A model generated the notes under the pieces. The model was not told the DNA's origin. It did no database searches and saw only the letters and a list, made by a program, of their open reading frames with translations. A stretch of DNA of 9,511 bases from an uncultured Flavobacteriales bacterium (GTDB lineage Bacteria > Bacteroidota > Bacteroidia > Flavobacteriales > Crocinitomicaceae), in NCBI GenBank assembly GCA_946478775.1, contig CAMLDR010000161.1:1-9511 (forward strand). Reading direction: 5' to 3'. The translations under genes were made by a program, and so were the position numbers. Shown piece after piece: positions 1 through 5,329 of this stretch; positions within the stretch are counted from its first letter, which is position 1; each line of letters opens with the position of its first letter.

Positions 1-16
1 AATAATAATTTATAAC

Positions 17-754
17 ATGAAAAAGTTAAGTTTACTTTTAGGTGGAATGATTTTATCAACTGCTGTAATGGCGCAAAAACCAACAGAAGGAGCTCCAATG
101 ACATTGGAAGGAAATGTTGCTGGTTTAGCTGCTTTCGGTTTTGGTAATTCCGCTCCTACAAACCTGAACGGAACAACTAACGGTGGTACTACTCCATCTA
201 TCGTTGCTCCAGGATTACGTTTCCGTTACTTTGCAACTGAAAACATCGCAATTCGTTTGTCTTTAGGATTCAGTTCTAACAAAACTACTGAGAACTTCTT
301 CGAAAACGAAGTTGACAACACTGGTGGTGCTGGTTCATATGTAACAAGAATGGGAACAACAACTATCGGACTTGGAGGTGAGTACCACTTCAAAGGAACT
401 GAGAAATTGTCTCCTTATGCAGGTTTGGATATCAACTTCGGTATGGGTGCAATGAGAACTGAAGGAGACCAATCAAACGGTGTAACTTGGGTTGCTGCTG
501 ATTACTCTGAGGAGTCTGAGCAAAAAACTGCTGGTTTCGGTGTTGGTCTTATCGCAGGTACTGATTACTATTTCGTACAAAACTTCTACTTAGGAGTTGA
601 GTTAGGATTAGGATTTAATTCTTACACAATGAAAGAAGGTACTAGTTCAGTAACTGTTGCTGGTGTTACTACTGAAGCTACAGGTAATGAAATGAAACAA
701 AGCGGATTCTCTAACAATGTTATGGGTATGTTCCGTTTAGGATGGAGATTCTAA
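17..754 (+). CDS. Small outer-membrane beta-barrel protein
   Basis: The 245-residue product has a clear Sec signal peptide (residues 1-19, K2-K3, hydrophobic core, probable cleavage A19|Q20). Amphipathic strands alternate with Gly/Asn/Thr-rich turns, and the chain ends in an aromatic strand, R-L-G-W-R-F, typical of BAM-inserted outer-membrane barrels. Its size and strand pattern fit the 8-stranded OmpW/OmpX/opacity-like barrels common in Bacteroidota; the ligand or exact role cannot be read. The start is the ATG at 17, preceded by an A/T-rich leader without Shine-Dalgarno sequence; the promoter lies outside the window. Codon use is biased to GCT, GGT, GTT, ACT, AAC and TTC, more strongly than in the neighbours, which suggests high expression. 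It ends 26 bp before a strong terminator, so it is the last or only gene of its transcript. Confident on location, not on function. Confidence 0.85.
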   Translation: MKKLSLLLGGMILSTAVMAQKPTEGAPMTLEGNVAGLAAFGFGNSAPTNLNGTTNGGTTPSIVAPGLRFRYFATENIAIRLSLGFSSNKTTENFFENEVDNTGGAGSYVTRMGTTTIGLGGEYHFKGTEKLSPYAGLDINFGMGAMRTEGDQSNGVTWVAADYSEESEQKTAGFGVGLIAGTDYYFVQNFYLGVELGLGFNSYTMKEGTSSVTVAGVTTEATGNEMKQSGFSNNVMGMFRLGWRF

Positions 755-780
755 TATTAGAGTTCCTCTAAAAAAATATG

Positions 781-811
781 AAAGGGTTCGTCAGCAGACG
801 AGCCCTTTTTT
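781..811 (+). terminator. Rho-independent terminator after the barrel gene
   Basis: A 12-bp stem (781-792 with 797-808, one G-T wobble) encloses the 4-nt loop AGCA and runs into a T tract through 811. It lies 26 bp after the stop of the barrel gene and separates it from cmk. Confidence 0.9.
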
Positions 812-822
812 GTTGAAATGAA

Positions 823-852
823 TTGCCGTTCATTCATTTTAAACTAAATTCG
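823..852 (+). promoter_or_regulatory. Bacteroidota-type promoter of cmk
   Basis: TTG at 823-825, a 19-bp spacer, then TAAATTCG at 845-852. This matches the known Bacteroidota arrangement of a -33 TTG and a -7 TAnnTTTG-like box, with C for T at one position. Only four bases separate the box from the cmk ATG, so the inferred transcription start falls at or next to the start codon. Confidence 0.7.
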
Positions 853-856
853 CGCC

Positions 857-1558
857 ATGCAACAAACGCAGCACATTACAATAGCAATAGATGGCTTTTC
901 TTCCTGCGGGAAAAGTACACTGGCAAAGGCATTGGCAAAAAAAATGAACTATACATTTATTGATTCCGGAGCCATGTACCGTTGTGTGGCACTTTATGCA
1001 CTGAAGAACGGCTGCGCATTGGGAGCTCACAAGATCAATATCGCCTGTATTGTTGACAGCCTTCCGCAGATCCACATTCAATTCGGAGAACCTGACACTA
1101 AGGGAAACCGCCCGGTTTTATTAAATAAAGAAGACGTTTCGGATACCATCAGGCAATTGGAGGTCGCAAACATTGTGAGTGAAGTTGCAGCTATTCGCGA
1201 AGTCCGTGAATTCCTGGTTAAACAACAGCAGGAACTAGGCAAGAACGGAGGAGTGGTGATGGACGGAAGAGACATCGGGACGGTTGTTTTCCCACAAGCC
1301 GAACTGAAATTATTCATTACTGCCAAACCGGAAATCCGTGCGCAAAGAAGATTTCTTGAGTTACAGGCAAAAGGAGAAACGAACAGCCTGGATGAAATCC
1401 TTGAAAACCTGAAGCACCGTGACCGGATTGACAGCACCCGGTCCATTAGTCCGTTGACCCAGGCAAAAGATGCTTTAGTTGTGGACAATTCGGAAATGAG
1501 TGAAACAGAACAGCTAGAATATGTATTAAATCTCGTTAAAAATCATACGCGTGCATAA
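857..1558 (+). CDS. cmk: Cytidylate kinase
   Basis: CMP/dCMP kinase, which transfers phosphate from ATP to CMP or dCMP in cytosolic pyrimidine nucleotide synthesis. The 233-residue length is normal for bacterial Cmk. Visible signatures: Walker A GFSSCGKST (13-21, K19), DSGAMYR (36-42) of the NMP-binding region, MDGRDIGTVVFP (135-146), and the lid/arginine region HRDRIDSTRSISPL (187-200). The GFSSCGKS form of the P-loop, with Cys before Gly-Lys, differs from the commoner GPAGSGKS form. The start at ATG 857 is supported by the promoter whose -7 box ends four bases upstream, so a longer N-terminus is unlikely. No clear terminator follows; 188 bp separate it from the next gene. It appears monocistronic. 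Confidence 0.96.
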   Translation: MQQTQHITIAIDGFSSCGKSTLAKALAKKMNYTFIDSGAMYRCVALYALKNGCALGAHKINIACIVDSLPQIHIQFGEPDTKGNRPVLLNKEDVSDTIRQLEVANIVSEVAAIREVREFLVKQQQELGKNGGVVMDGRDIGTVVFPQAELKLFITAKPEIRAQRRFLELQAKGETNSLDEILENLKHRDRIDSTRSISPLTQAKDALVVDNSEMSETEQLEYVLNLVKNHTRA

Positions 1559-1668
1559 CACTAACTATAACTAAAGTTTACTGATTTAACTGCTTCGTAA
1601 TCTTACAGAAATAGAATATTCATCAAACATTAAGTTTTCTTCGGTGAAATCAATAGTTTGTTCATTTT

Positions 1669-1702
1669 GTATAAAATCTAACAGTTTTATACTCTTTTAT
1701 AC
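1669..1702. promoter_or_regulatory. Operator-like palindrome plus direct repeat
   Basis: GTATAAAA at 1669-1676 and TTTTATAC at 1685-1692 form a perfect 8-bp inverted repeat with an 8-nt spacer. A second exact copy of TTTTATAC follows at 1695-1702, ten bases (about one helical turn) from the first. The group ends 11 bp before the -7 box of the ACT-like gene and so covers the -33 region. This is the layout expected of a regulator binding site; the regulator is unknown. The A/T richness of the region makes chance similarity possible for each half-site but less likely for all three. Confidence 0.5.
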
Positions 1703-1713
1703 GTCCTTTTGTT

Positions 1714-1721
1714 TAAATTTG
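1714..1721 (+). promoter_or_regulatory. -7 box of the ACT-like gene promoter
   Basis: TAAATTTG followed by C is an exact match to the Bacteroidota -7 consensus TAnnTTTG. No TTG occurs at the usual 19-bp upstream spacing, so the promoter may depend on an activator. The inferred transcript start near 1726 leaves a leader of about 20 nt. Confidence 0.65.
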
Positions 1722-1746
1722 CACACCTATTAATTCAAACCAAATT

Positions 1747-2409
1747 ATGTTATCAATTGGAAAAATAACCGAAGAGATAATCGGACGAAGTCCGTTCTTG
1801 CGTGAGGCAATGACAGACGACCTGATCAATATTTCTTCGTTAGCAAGAAAAATCAAACCGGAAATTGAAGAGGCTTTAGGAAAAGAAGTAAAGGAGGGCG
1901 CTATTGTTATGGCAATTAAGCGTATGTCTCCGGGACTTTACCACCGCCTGAATATCAAGATCACAAATATTATCGGGGAACTGGGAGATTTCTTAGTTCG
2001 TTCGAACCTGGAAGACTTTACATTTGAAAACACCGAATCACTGCGCTTAAAACAAGCCGACCTGGTTCAATTGGTGAATTCAGAATCCGATATTTTCTAT
2101 ACTATTTGTCGTGGTGTTACTGAAACAACGGTTATCTGCTCACAAAGCATTTCGCCAAGAGTTGAGAATTTACTGATCAATGAGCGTTTAAAGTCTCATA
2201 CAAGAGATTTGGCTTCAATCACAGTTAAGCTTCCGGCAGTAAATTCTGAAGTTTATGGTATTTATTATTACATCCTAAAGCATTTGGCGTGGGAAGGTTT
2301 GAATATTGTCGAAATCGTTTCAACAGCTAATGAGTTTACGATCATTGTGAAACAAGATCATGTGGACAAAGCATTTAAAGTGCTGATGCAGCTGAAAAGA
2401 GGAAAATAA
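1747..2409 (+). CDS. ACT-like domain protein with possible N-terminal DNA-binding segment
   Basis: A 220-residue soluble protein with no signal peptide or membrane segment. Residues about 155-217 read as an ACT-like beta-alpha-beta-beta-alpha-beta unit of the kind at the end of aspartate kinases: strand ASITVKLP, helix GIYYYILKHLAWEG, strand NIVEIVSTANEFTIIV, helix DHVDKAFKVLMQL. Residues about 75-150 may be a degenerate partner unit. Residues about 15-60 (R19-E20, NISSLARKIKPEIE, GAIVMAIKRM) look like a helical helix-turn-helix-type region. No kinase catalytic domain is present, so it is not an aspartate kinase. ACT units usually bind small ligands such as amino acids, so a ligand-responsive regulator is plausible but unproven. 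The operator-like repeats directly upstream would suit autoregulation. The start is the ATG at 1747, about 20 nt after the inferred transcript start. Function not established. Confidence 0.75.
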   Translation: MLSIGKITEEIIGRSPFLREAMTDDLINISSLARKIKPEIEEALGKEVKEGAIVMAIKRMSPGLYHRLNIKITNIIGELGDFLVRSNLEDFTFENTESLRLKQADLVQLVNSESDIFYTICRGVTETTVICSQSISPRVENLLINERLKSHTRDLASITVKLPAVNSEVYGIYYYILKHLAWEGLNIVEIVSTANEFTIIVKQDHVDKAFKVLMQLKRGK

Positions 2410-2441
2410 AAAAAGCCCGGTAATTTCACCGGGCTTTTTTT
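2408..2441. terminator. Bidirectional terminator between convergent genes
   Basis: The GC-rich stem GCCCGGT/ACCGGGC (2415-2421 with 2428-2434) has a 6-nt loop and is flanked by seven A on the left and seven T on the right. The A/T flanks make it work on either strand, serving both the ACT-like gene, whose stop overlaps the A tract, and the minus-strand unit that ends at 2487. Confidence 0.92.
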
Positions 2442-2452
2442 ATTTTCCGGCA

Positions 2453-2474
2453 GGGACGCGATGCACCGCTTCCC
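2453..2474. repeat. Imperfect REP-like palindrome
   Basis: GGGACGCGATG (2453-2463) pairs with CACCGCTTCCC (2464-2474) at 9 of 11 positions. It is a G/C-rich island in A/T-rich intergenic DNA between two convergent genes. The GACGCGATGC core resembles interspersed palindromes I recall from Bacteroidota genomes; only one copy is visible here, so repeat status is inferred. Confidence 0.4.
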
Positions 2475-2486
2475 CACATTTTTATT

Positions 2487-3224
2487 TTAAAATGCCTTCA
2501 CAGCACCTGTGCCATTCAGCAGCACAGCTATTCCAAGCGGATTGCCTTTGTATAGAATATTTCCTGATTCAGTGATGTGACCGTAAATCAGGAGGTTTTC
2601 TGCATTGATCTTAATATCTCCTACGGTCTCTGAAGCCACGTACATGGAATCAGTAACAGTCAACCCGCTGACATCACAATAACTATTGCTTTTTGCACAA
2701 ATACGGGCTTTCTGCGTTGAACCGGTCAATGTGAAATTACACCAGCCATGATTGGCTTCTGCATTAATTTCAAGCGCGTTCACATCCAAAGTAACATCTC
2801 CTGCCCCATCCCTGCTGTAAAACGTGAAATAATCCGTATAAATAGTTCCCTGACTTCTAAGCGGTTCTGTTCCAATGAATCGAACATTGATCAATTTGGT
2901 GAAATGGATTTCGGCAACCACCACTTTTTTGGGATTTCTAAGAAAACTGCACTTGTTCTTATTCTCAATCGTTAATGTTCCTGCATCCACACTCACTTCA
3001 ATCAGGTTCAATACATTTTTCCCTCCTTTGAGTACTACTTTATCCAATGAATCCTGTACGAGCACATATTCGACATGCTCTTTCAAATCCAACCCTTGAA
3101 ATGATGCCAGTGGGATTTCCTTTATGGTTTCTGGTCCCAAAAATTTGAAGCAAGCCCTGTTTTCAGGTTTTTTACAGGAAAACACAAGTAAACCGACTAG
3201 TAAAAACATCCAACTATTTCGCAT
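2487..3224 (-). CDS. Head-GIN (DUF2807) domain lipoprotein
   Basis: With the start at the ATG at 3224 the product has 245 residues and a lipoprotein signal: M1-R2-N3, a hydrophobic core, then the lipobox V14-F15-S16-C17, so C17 would be acylated. The remainder, from about residue 35, is a run of short beta strands and Gly/Asn turns like the putative auto-transporter adhesin head-GIN domain (DUF2807), a beta-solenoid-like family common in Bacteroidota with no assigned biochemical role. An upstream ATG at 3272 is in frame but would place 16 polar residues before the signal peptide. The chosen start overlaps the end of the upstream deacylase-like gene by 11 bp and has AAGGAAG (3230-3236, minus sense) five bases upstream, which indicates translational coupling. 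Likely periplasmic or outer-membrane anchored. It ends 46 bp from the bidirectional terminator. Confidence 0.82.
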   Translation of the reverse strand: MRNSWMFLLVGLLVFSCKKPENRACFKFLGPETIKEIPLASFQGLDLKEHVEYVLVQDSLDKVVLKGGKNVLNLIEVSVDAGTLTIENKNKCSFLRNPKKVVVAEIHFTKLINVRFIGTEPLRSQGTIYTDYFTFYSRDGAGDVTLDVNALEINAEANHGWCNFTLTGSTQKARICAKSNSYCDVSGLTVTDSMYVASETVGDIKINAENLLIYGHITESGNILYKGNPLGIAVLLNGTGAVKAF

Positions 3225-4317
3225 GATATCTTCCTTTATAGTTAAAGGTGTACCCCACACCATATTCCACATAATCCGCTTTTGCCCAATGAGATTTCAG
3301 TATCAGGTTCAGCAATAATCCGTTCTTAAACTGGTATCGCATTCCCACCCGGTGGTAGAACATCGCATCAGGCTGGTAACGGTCTTTAATATAAACTCCC
3401 ATCCCTAAAACAAGACGAAATTTATCCAGCGGGATATTGTAACCTGCAAAAGCCCCGACCTGTAAAATATCCCATTGTGATTTTGGAATGTATTCCCGGT
3501 AATGAATGATTGACTGCTTAGAAAAGATATCCAAAGCGATCTCCATTCCTACCTTCGGTTTAAACTGCTTATAAAGCATGGTGCTTAAGCCAAAAACCGG
3601 ATAACGCTTTCCTCCCGTGGGGAAAATCTCTTTATCCGAAAGAACCCCGACCAATGAAACATTCCAGCTTTGAAAGAAGGGGACGCGCTCAAACGTTGCA
3701 AGCCCCATATCGGTGCGCTCTTTCTTCTTAACAGTATATTCATACCCCAAGCCGATAAAAGGCATATTCACTCCCAAATTGGGAACTTTACTTGATCCGT
3801 TTGAAAAATGCGTCATATCCAGGCTGTAAACTAATGCGTGTTCCGGCTTTATATACCAGCGCCCCTGAAGTCCTAAGCAGATCAATGCATTCAGGTAAGT
3901 ACTCATCGGTACATTTTTAGGATTAGCTGCCACATCGTATACTTTGGTAACAACACCTAATCCGGCACCGATTTTACAGGTAAAAACATGCTTTTCGCTT
4001 CTTGTCCAGGGAAATTCAATAAAGCTGTATGCGCCGAAGCCGTAACCCAAAATTTCTTTGTTCCCCAAATTGGACCCATACAGAGTAAATCCTGCATAAG
4101 GATTCTTGTAATCATCACTCCAATTATTGGATCGCATACGTTTGCTGAAGGACAATTCTCCTGCAAAAAGACGGTCTTTCCAAAGGTGCCCCATGGTACC
4201 TCGGTGTGCCGCCAAAAAACCAGACTTCCCTTTCAGCGAGAGGATCCAGTCATCTGGTTTACTTTCCTGGGAATAACAAAAAACAGGTAGTAAAAAAAAC
4301 AGCAAGGCAATTTTCAT
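3214..4317 (-). CDS. PagL-like acyloxyacyl hydrolase / lipid A deacylase-related outer-membrane barrel
   Basis: A 367-residue secreted protein: signal peptide 1-16 (cleavage near C14-Y15-S16|Q17), then beta-barrel strands throughout. The motif T-H-F-S-N-G-S at 169-175, followed by V-P-N-L-G-V-N, matches the H-x-S-N active-site segment of the PagL / acyloxyacyl hydrolase family, which removes the 3-O-acyl chain of lipid A in the outer membrane. H170 and S172 would be the catalytic pair. In Pseudomonas PagL a Glu twelve residues after the Ser completes the triad; here that place is N184 and the nearest later acidic residue is E193, so catalysis should not be taken for granted. At twice the length of PagL, it has an extra C-terminal barrel-like half (about 210-360). 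It is first in a two-gene minus-strand unit with the head-GIN lipoprotein. The ATG at 4317 lies four bases after a -7 box. Confidence 0.78.
   Translation of the reverse strand: MKIALLFFLLPVFCYSQESKPDDWILSLKGKSGFLAAHRGTMGHLWKDRLFAGELSFSKRMRSNNWSDDYKNPYAGFTLYGSNLGNKEILGYGFGAYSFIEFPWTRSEKHVFTCKIGAGLGVVTKVYDVAANPKNVPMSTYLNALICLGLQGRWYIKPEHALVYSLDMTHFSNGSSKVPNLGVNMPFIGLGYEYTVKKKERTDMGLATFERVPFFQSWNVSLVGVLSDKEIFPTGGKRYPVFGLSTMLYKQFKPKVGMEIALDIFSKQSIIHYREYIPKSQWDILQVGAFAGYNIPLDKFRLVLGMGVYIKDRYQPDAMFYHRVGMRYQFKNGLLLNLILKSHWAKADYVEYGVGYTFNYKGRYHAK
3230..3236 (-). promoter_or_regulatory. Ribosome binding site that fixes the lipoprotein start
   Basis: AAGGAAG in minus sense, five bases before the ATG at 3224 and inside the end of the deacylase-like gene. 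It supports 3224 over the upstream in-frame ATG at 3272. Shine-Dalgarno sites are weak or absent elsewhere in this window, so its presence at an overlapping internal start is notable. Confidence 0.55.
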
Positions 4318-4321
4318 AATC

Positions 4322-4329
4322 CAAAATTA
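4322..4329 (-). promoter_or_regulatory. -7 box of the deacylase-like/lipoprotein unit
   Basis: Minus sense TAATTTTG, an exact TAnnTTTG match, ends four bases before the ATG at 4317. The inferred start of transcription coincides with the start codon. It lies 16 bp from the oppositely oriented mazG -7 box, with no obvious TTG at the usual -33 spacing. Confidence 0.65.
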
Positions 4330-4345
4330 CAAATTTTGTTCTATG

Positions 4346-4353
4346 TACATTTG
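4346..4353 (+). promoter_or_regulatory. -7 box of the mazG promoter
   Basis: TACATTTG followed by C, an exact TAnnTTTG match, ends four bases before the ATG at 4358. It lies downstream of the in-frame ATG at 4343, so a transcript from this promoter could not encode the longer form. No TTG is seen at the usual -33 spacing. Confidence 0.68.
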
Positions 4354-4357
4354 CAGT

Positions 4358-5161
4358 ATGGAATTAGCTGACAATAATTTAAATCAAGACCCCAGACTGG
4401 AGGCTTTTGCGCGCTTGCTTACAATAATGGATGAACTGCGGGAGAAATGTCCGTGGGATAAAAAGCAAACGATCCAATCTTTGAGGCATTTGACCATTGA
4501 AGAAACCTACGAACTTGCTGACGCGATCCAGTCGAACGATTTAAATGGAATCCAGGGGGAATTGGGAGATTTGTTCCTGCATCTTGTTTTCTACTCCAAG
4601 ATCGGTTCCGAACTGGGCGCTTTTGATGTTACAGATGTTCTAAACGGAATTTGTGACAAGCTGATCCACCGCCATCCGCATATTTACGGAGATGTGACTG
4701 CAGATTCGGAAGAAGAAGTGAAGGCGAACTGGGAAAAGATCAAATTGCAGGAAGGCAAAAAATCGGTTTTGGAGGGTGTTCCCAATACACTTCCGGCTTT
4801 GATTAAGGCCATGCGCATCCAGGAAAAGGTGAAAGGAATTGGTTTCGAATGGTCTGACCTGGAAGATGTAAAGAACAAGGTTATAGAAGAGTTCTCTGAG
4901 CTGCATGAAGCGCAGCAGACGAAAGATCCTGAAAAAATCGAAGACGAGTTCGGGGATGTGCTGTTCTCCCTGGTAAACTATGCCCGTTTCATCAACGTCA
5001 ACCCGGAGGATGCCCTGGAATCGACCAACCGGAAATTCAAGTCCCGTTTCCAGAAAATGGAGGAACTGATTACTGAGGATGCTAAAAACATGACCGAGAT
5101 GTCACTGGAAGAAATGGATGTTTATTGGGAGAAAGCGAAGATTTTGCTACGCAAGAGTTAA
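4358..5161 (+). CDS. mazG: Nucleoside triphosphate pyrophosphohydrolase MazG
   Basis: A cytosolic 267-residue enzyme that hydrolyses (d)NTPs to the monophosphate and pyrophosphate, a house-cleaning and stress-related role. It has the standard two tandem MazG domains. The first carries CPWDKKQT (31-38), the metal-binding E48-E49-x-x-E52 and E68-L-G-D71; HRHPHIYGD (104-112) follows. The second carries R153-I-Q-E-K-V-K-G-I-G-F-E-W, E177-E178-x-x-E181 and E197-F-G-D200, then RKFKSRF and a C-terminal W257. All key acidic residues are present in both domains, so both look intact. The start is placed at ATG 4358, not the in-frame ATG at 4343, because the -7 box falls between them and the first helix of MazG begins shortly after. 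Divergent from the deacylase-like gene. Confidence 0.95.
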   Translation: MELADNNLNQDPRLEAFARLLTIMDELREKCPWDKKQTIQSLRHLTIEETYELADAIQSNDLNGIQGELGDLFLHLVFYSKIGSELGAFDVTDVLNGICDKLIHRHPHIYGDVTADSEEEVKANWEKIKLQEGKKSVLEGVPNTLPALIKAMRIQEKVKGIGFEWSDLEDVKNKVIEEFSELHEAQQTKDPEKIEDEFGDVLFSLVNYARFINVNPEDALESTNRKFKSRFQKMEELITEDAKNMTEMSLEEMDVYWEKAKILLRKS

Positions 5162-5190
5162 TTATCAAGCAGGAATTCCCTTGATAATTA
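5159..5190. repeat. Inverted repeat spanning the mazG stop codon
   Basis: TAATTATCAAG (5159-5169) is a perfect 11-bp inverted match to CTTGATAATTA (5180-5190), with a 10-nt loop that holds GGAATTCC, itself palindromic. The mazG stop codon TAA (5159-5161) is part of the left arm. The stem is A/T rich and not followed by a T tract, so it is a poor standard terminator; it could stabilise the mRNA 3' end or bind a protein. Confidence 0.6.
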
Positions 5191-5224
5191 AATCATTCAT
5201 AATCGATAATTTACTATTAAGACC

Positions 5225-5290
5225 CGTTTAATCAATAATCTGCTCGTTTAATCATTTTTCGAAATTTTCATCTGTTAATTCCTGTTAATT
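5225..5290. promoter_or_regulatory. Two sets of direct repeats upstream of the TonB receptor gene
   Basis: CGTTTAATCA occurs exactly at 5225-5234 and 5245-5254, a 20-bp period (two helical turns). CTGTTAATT occurs exactly at 5272-5280 and 5282-5290, a 10-bp period (one turn). Both sets lie between mazG and the -7 box at 5294, and the helical phasing suggests protein binding on one face of the DNA. No regulator is identifiable. Confidence 0.45.
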
Positions 5291-5293
5291 ATG

Positions 5294-5301
5294 TAACTTC
5301 G
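5294..5301 (+). promoter_or_regulatory. -7 box of the TonB receptor promoter
   Basis: TAACTTCG fits the TAnnTT(T/C)G form seen at cmk. CTG stands where a -33 TTG would be at 19-bp spacing (5272-5274), inside the direct repeat. The inferred transcript start is near 5306, leaving a leader of about 24 nt to the ATG at 5330. Confidence 0.5.
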
Positions 5302-5329
5302 GGACTTCTTTAAAACCCTGGTTATACAT

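Noticed and set aside
1078..1488. Minus-strand open frame of 136 codons inside cmk
   Set aside because: It lies wholly antisense to a well-conserved kinase gene, shows no recognisable protein features and has no promoter of its own.
1747..2409. Aspartate kinase or other amino-acid biosynthetic enzyme
   Set aside because: Only the ACT-like part is present; there are no kinase motifs, and the protein is far too short.
3225..3272. In-frame upstream ATG for the head-GIN lipoprotein
   Set aside because: It would put 16 mostly polar residues before a clear lipoprotein signal peptide; the ATG at 3224 has its own AAGGAAG site.
4343..4357. In-frame ATG upstream of the chosen mazG start
   Set aside because: The -7 box TACATTTG lies between this ATG and 4358, so the mRNA would start after it; the extra residues MYICS add nothing to the MazG fold.
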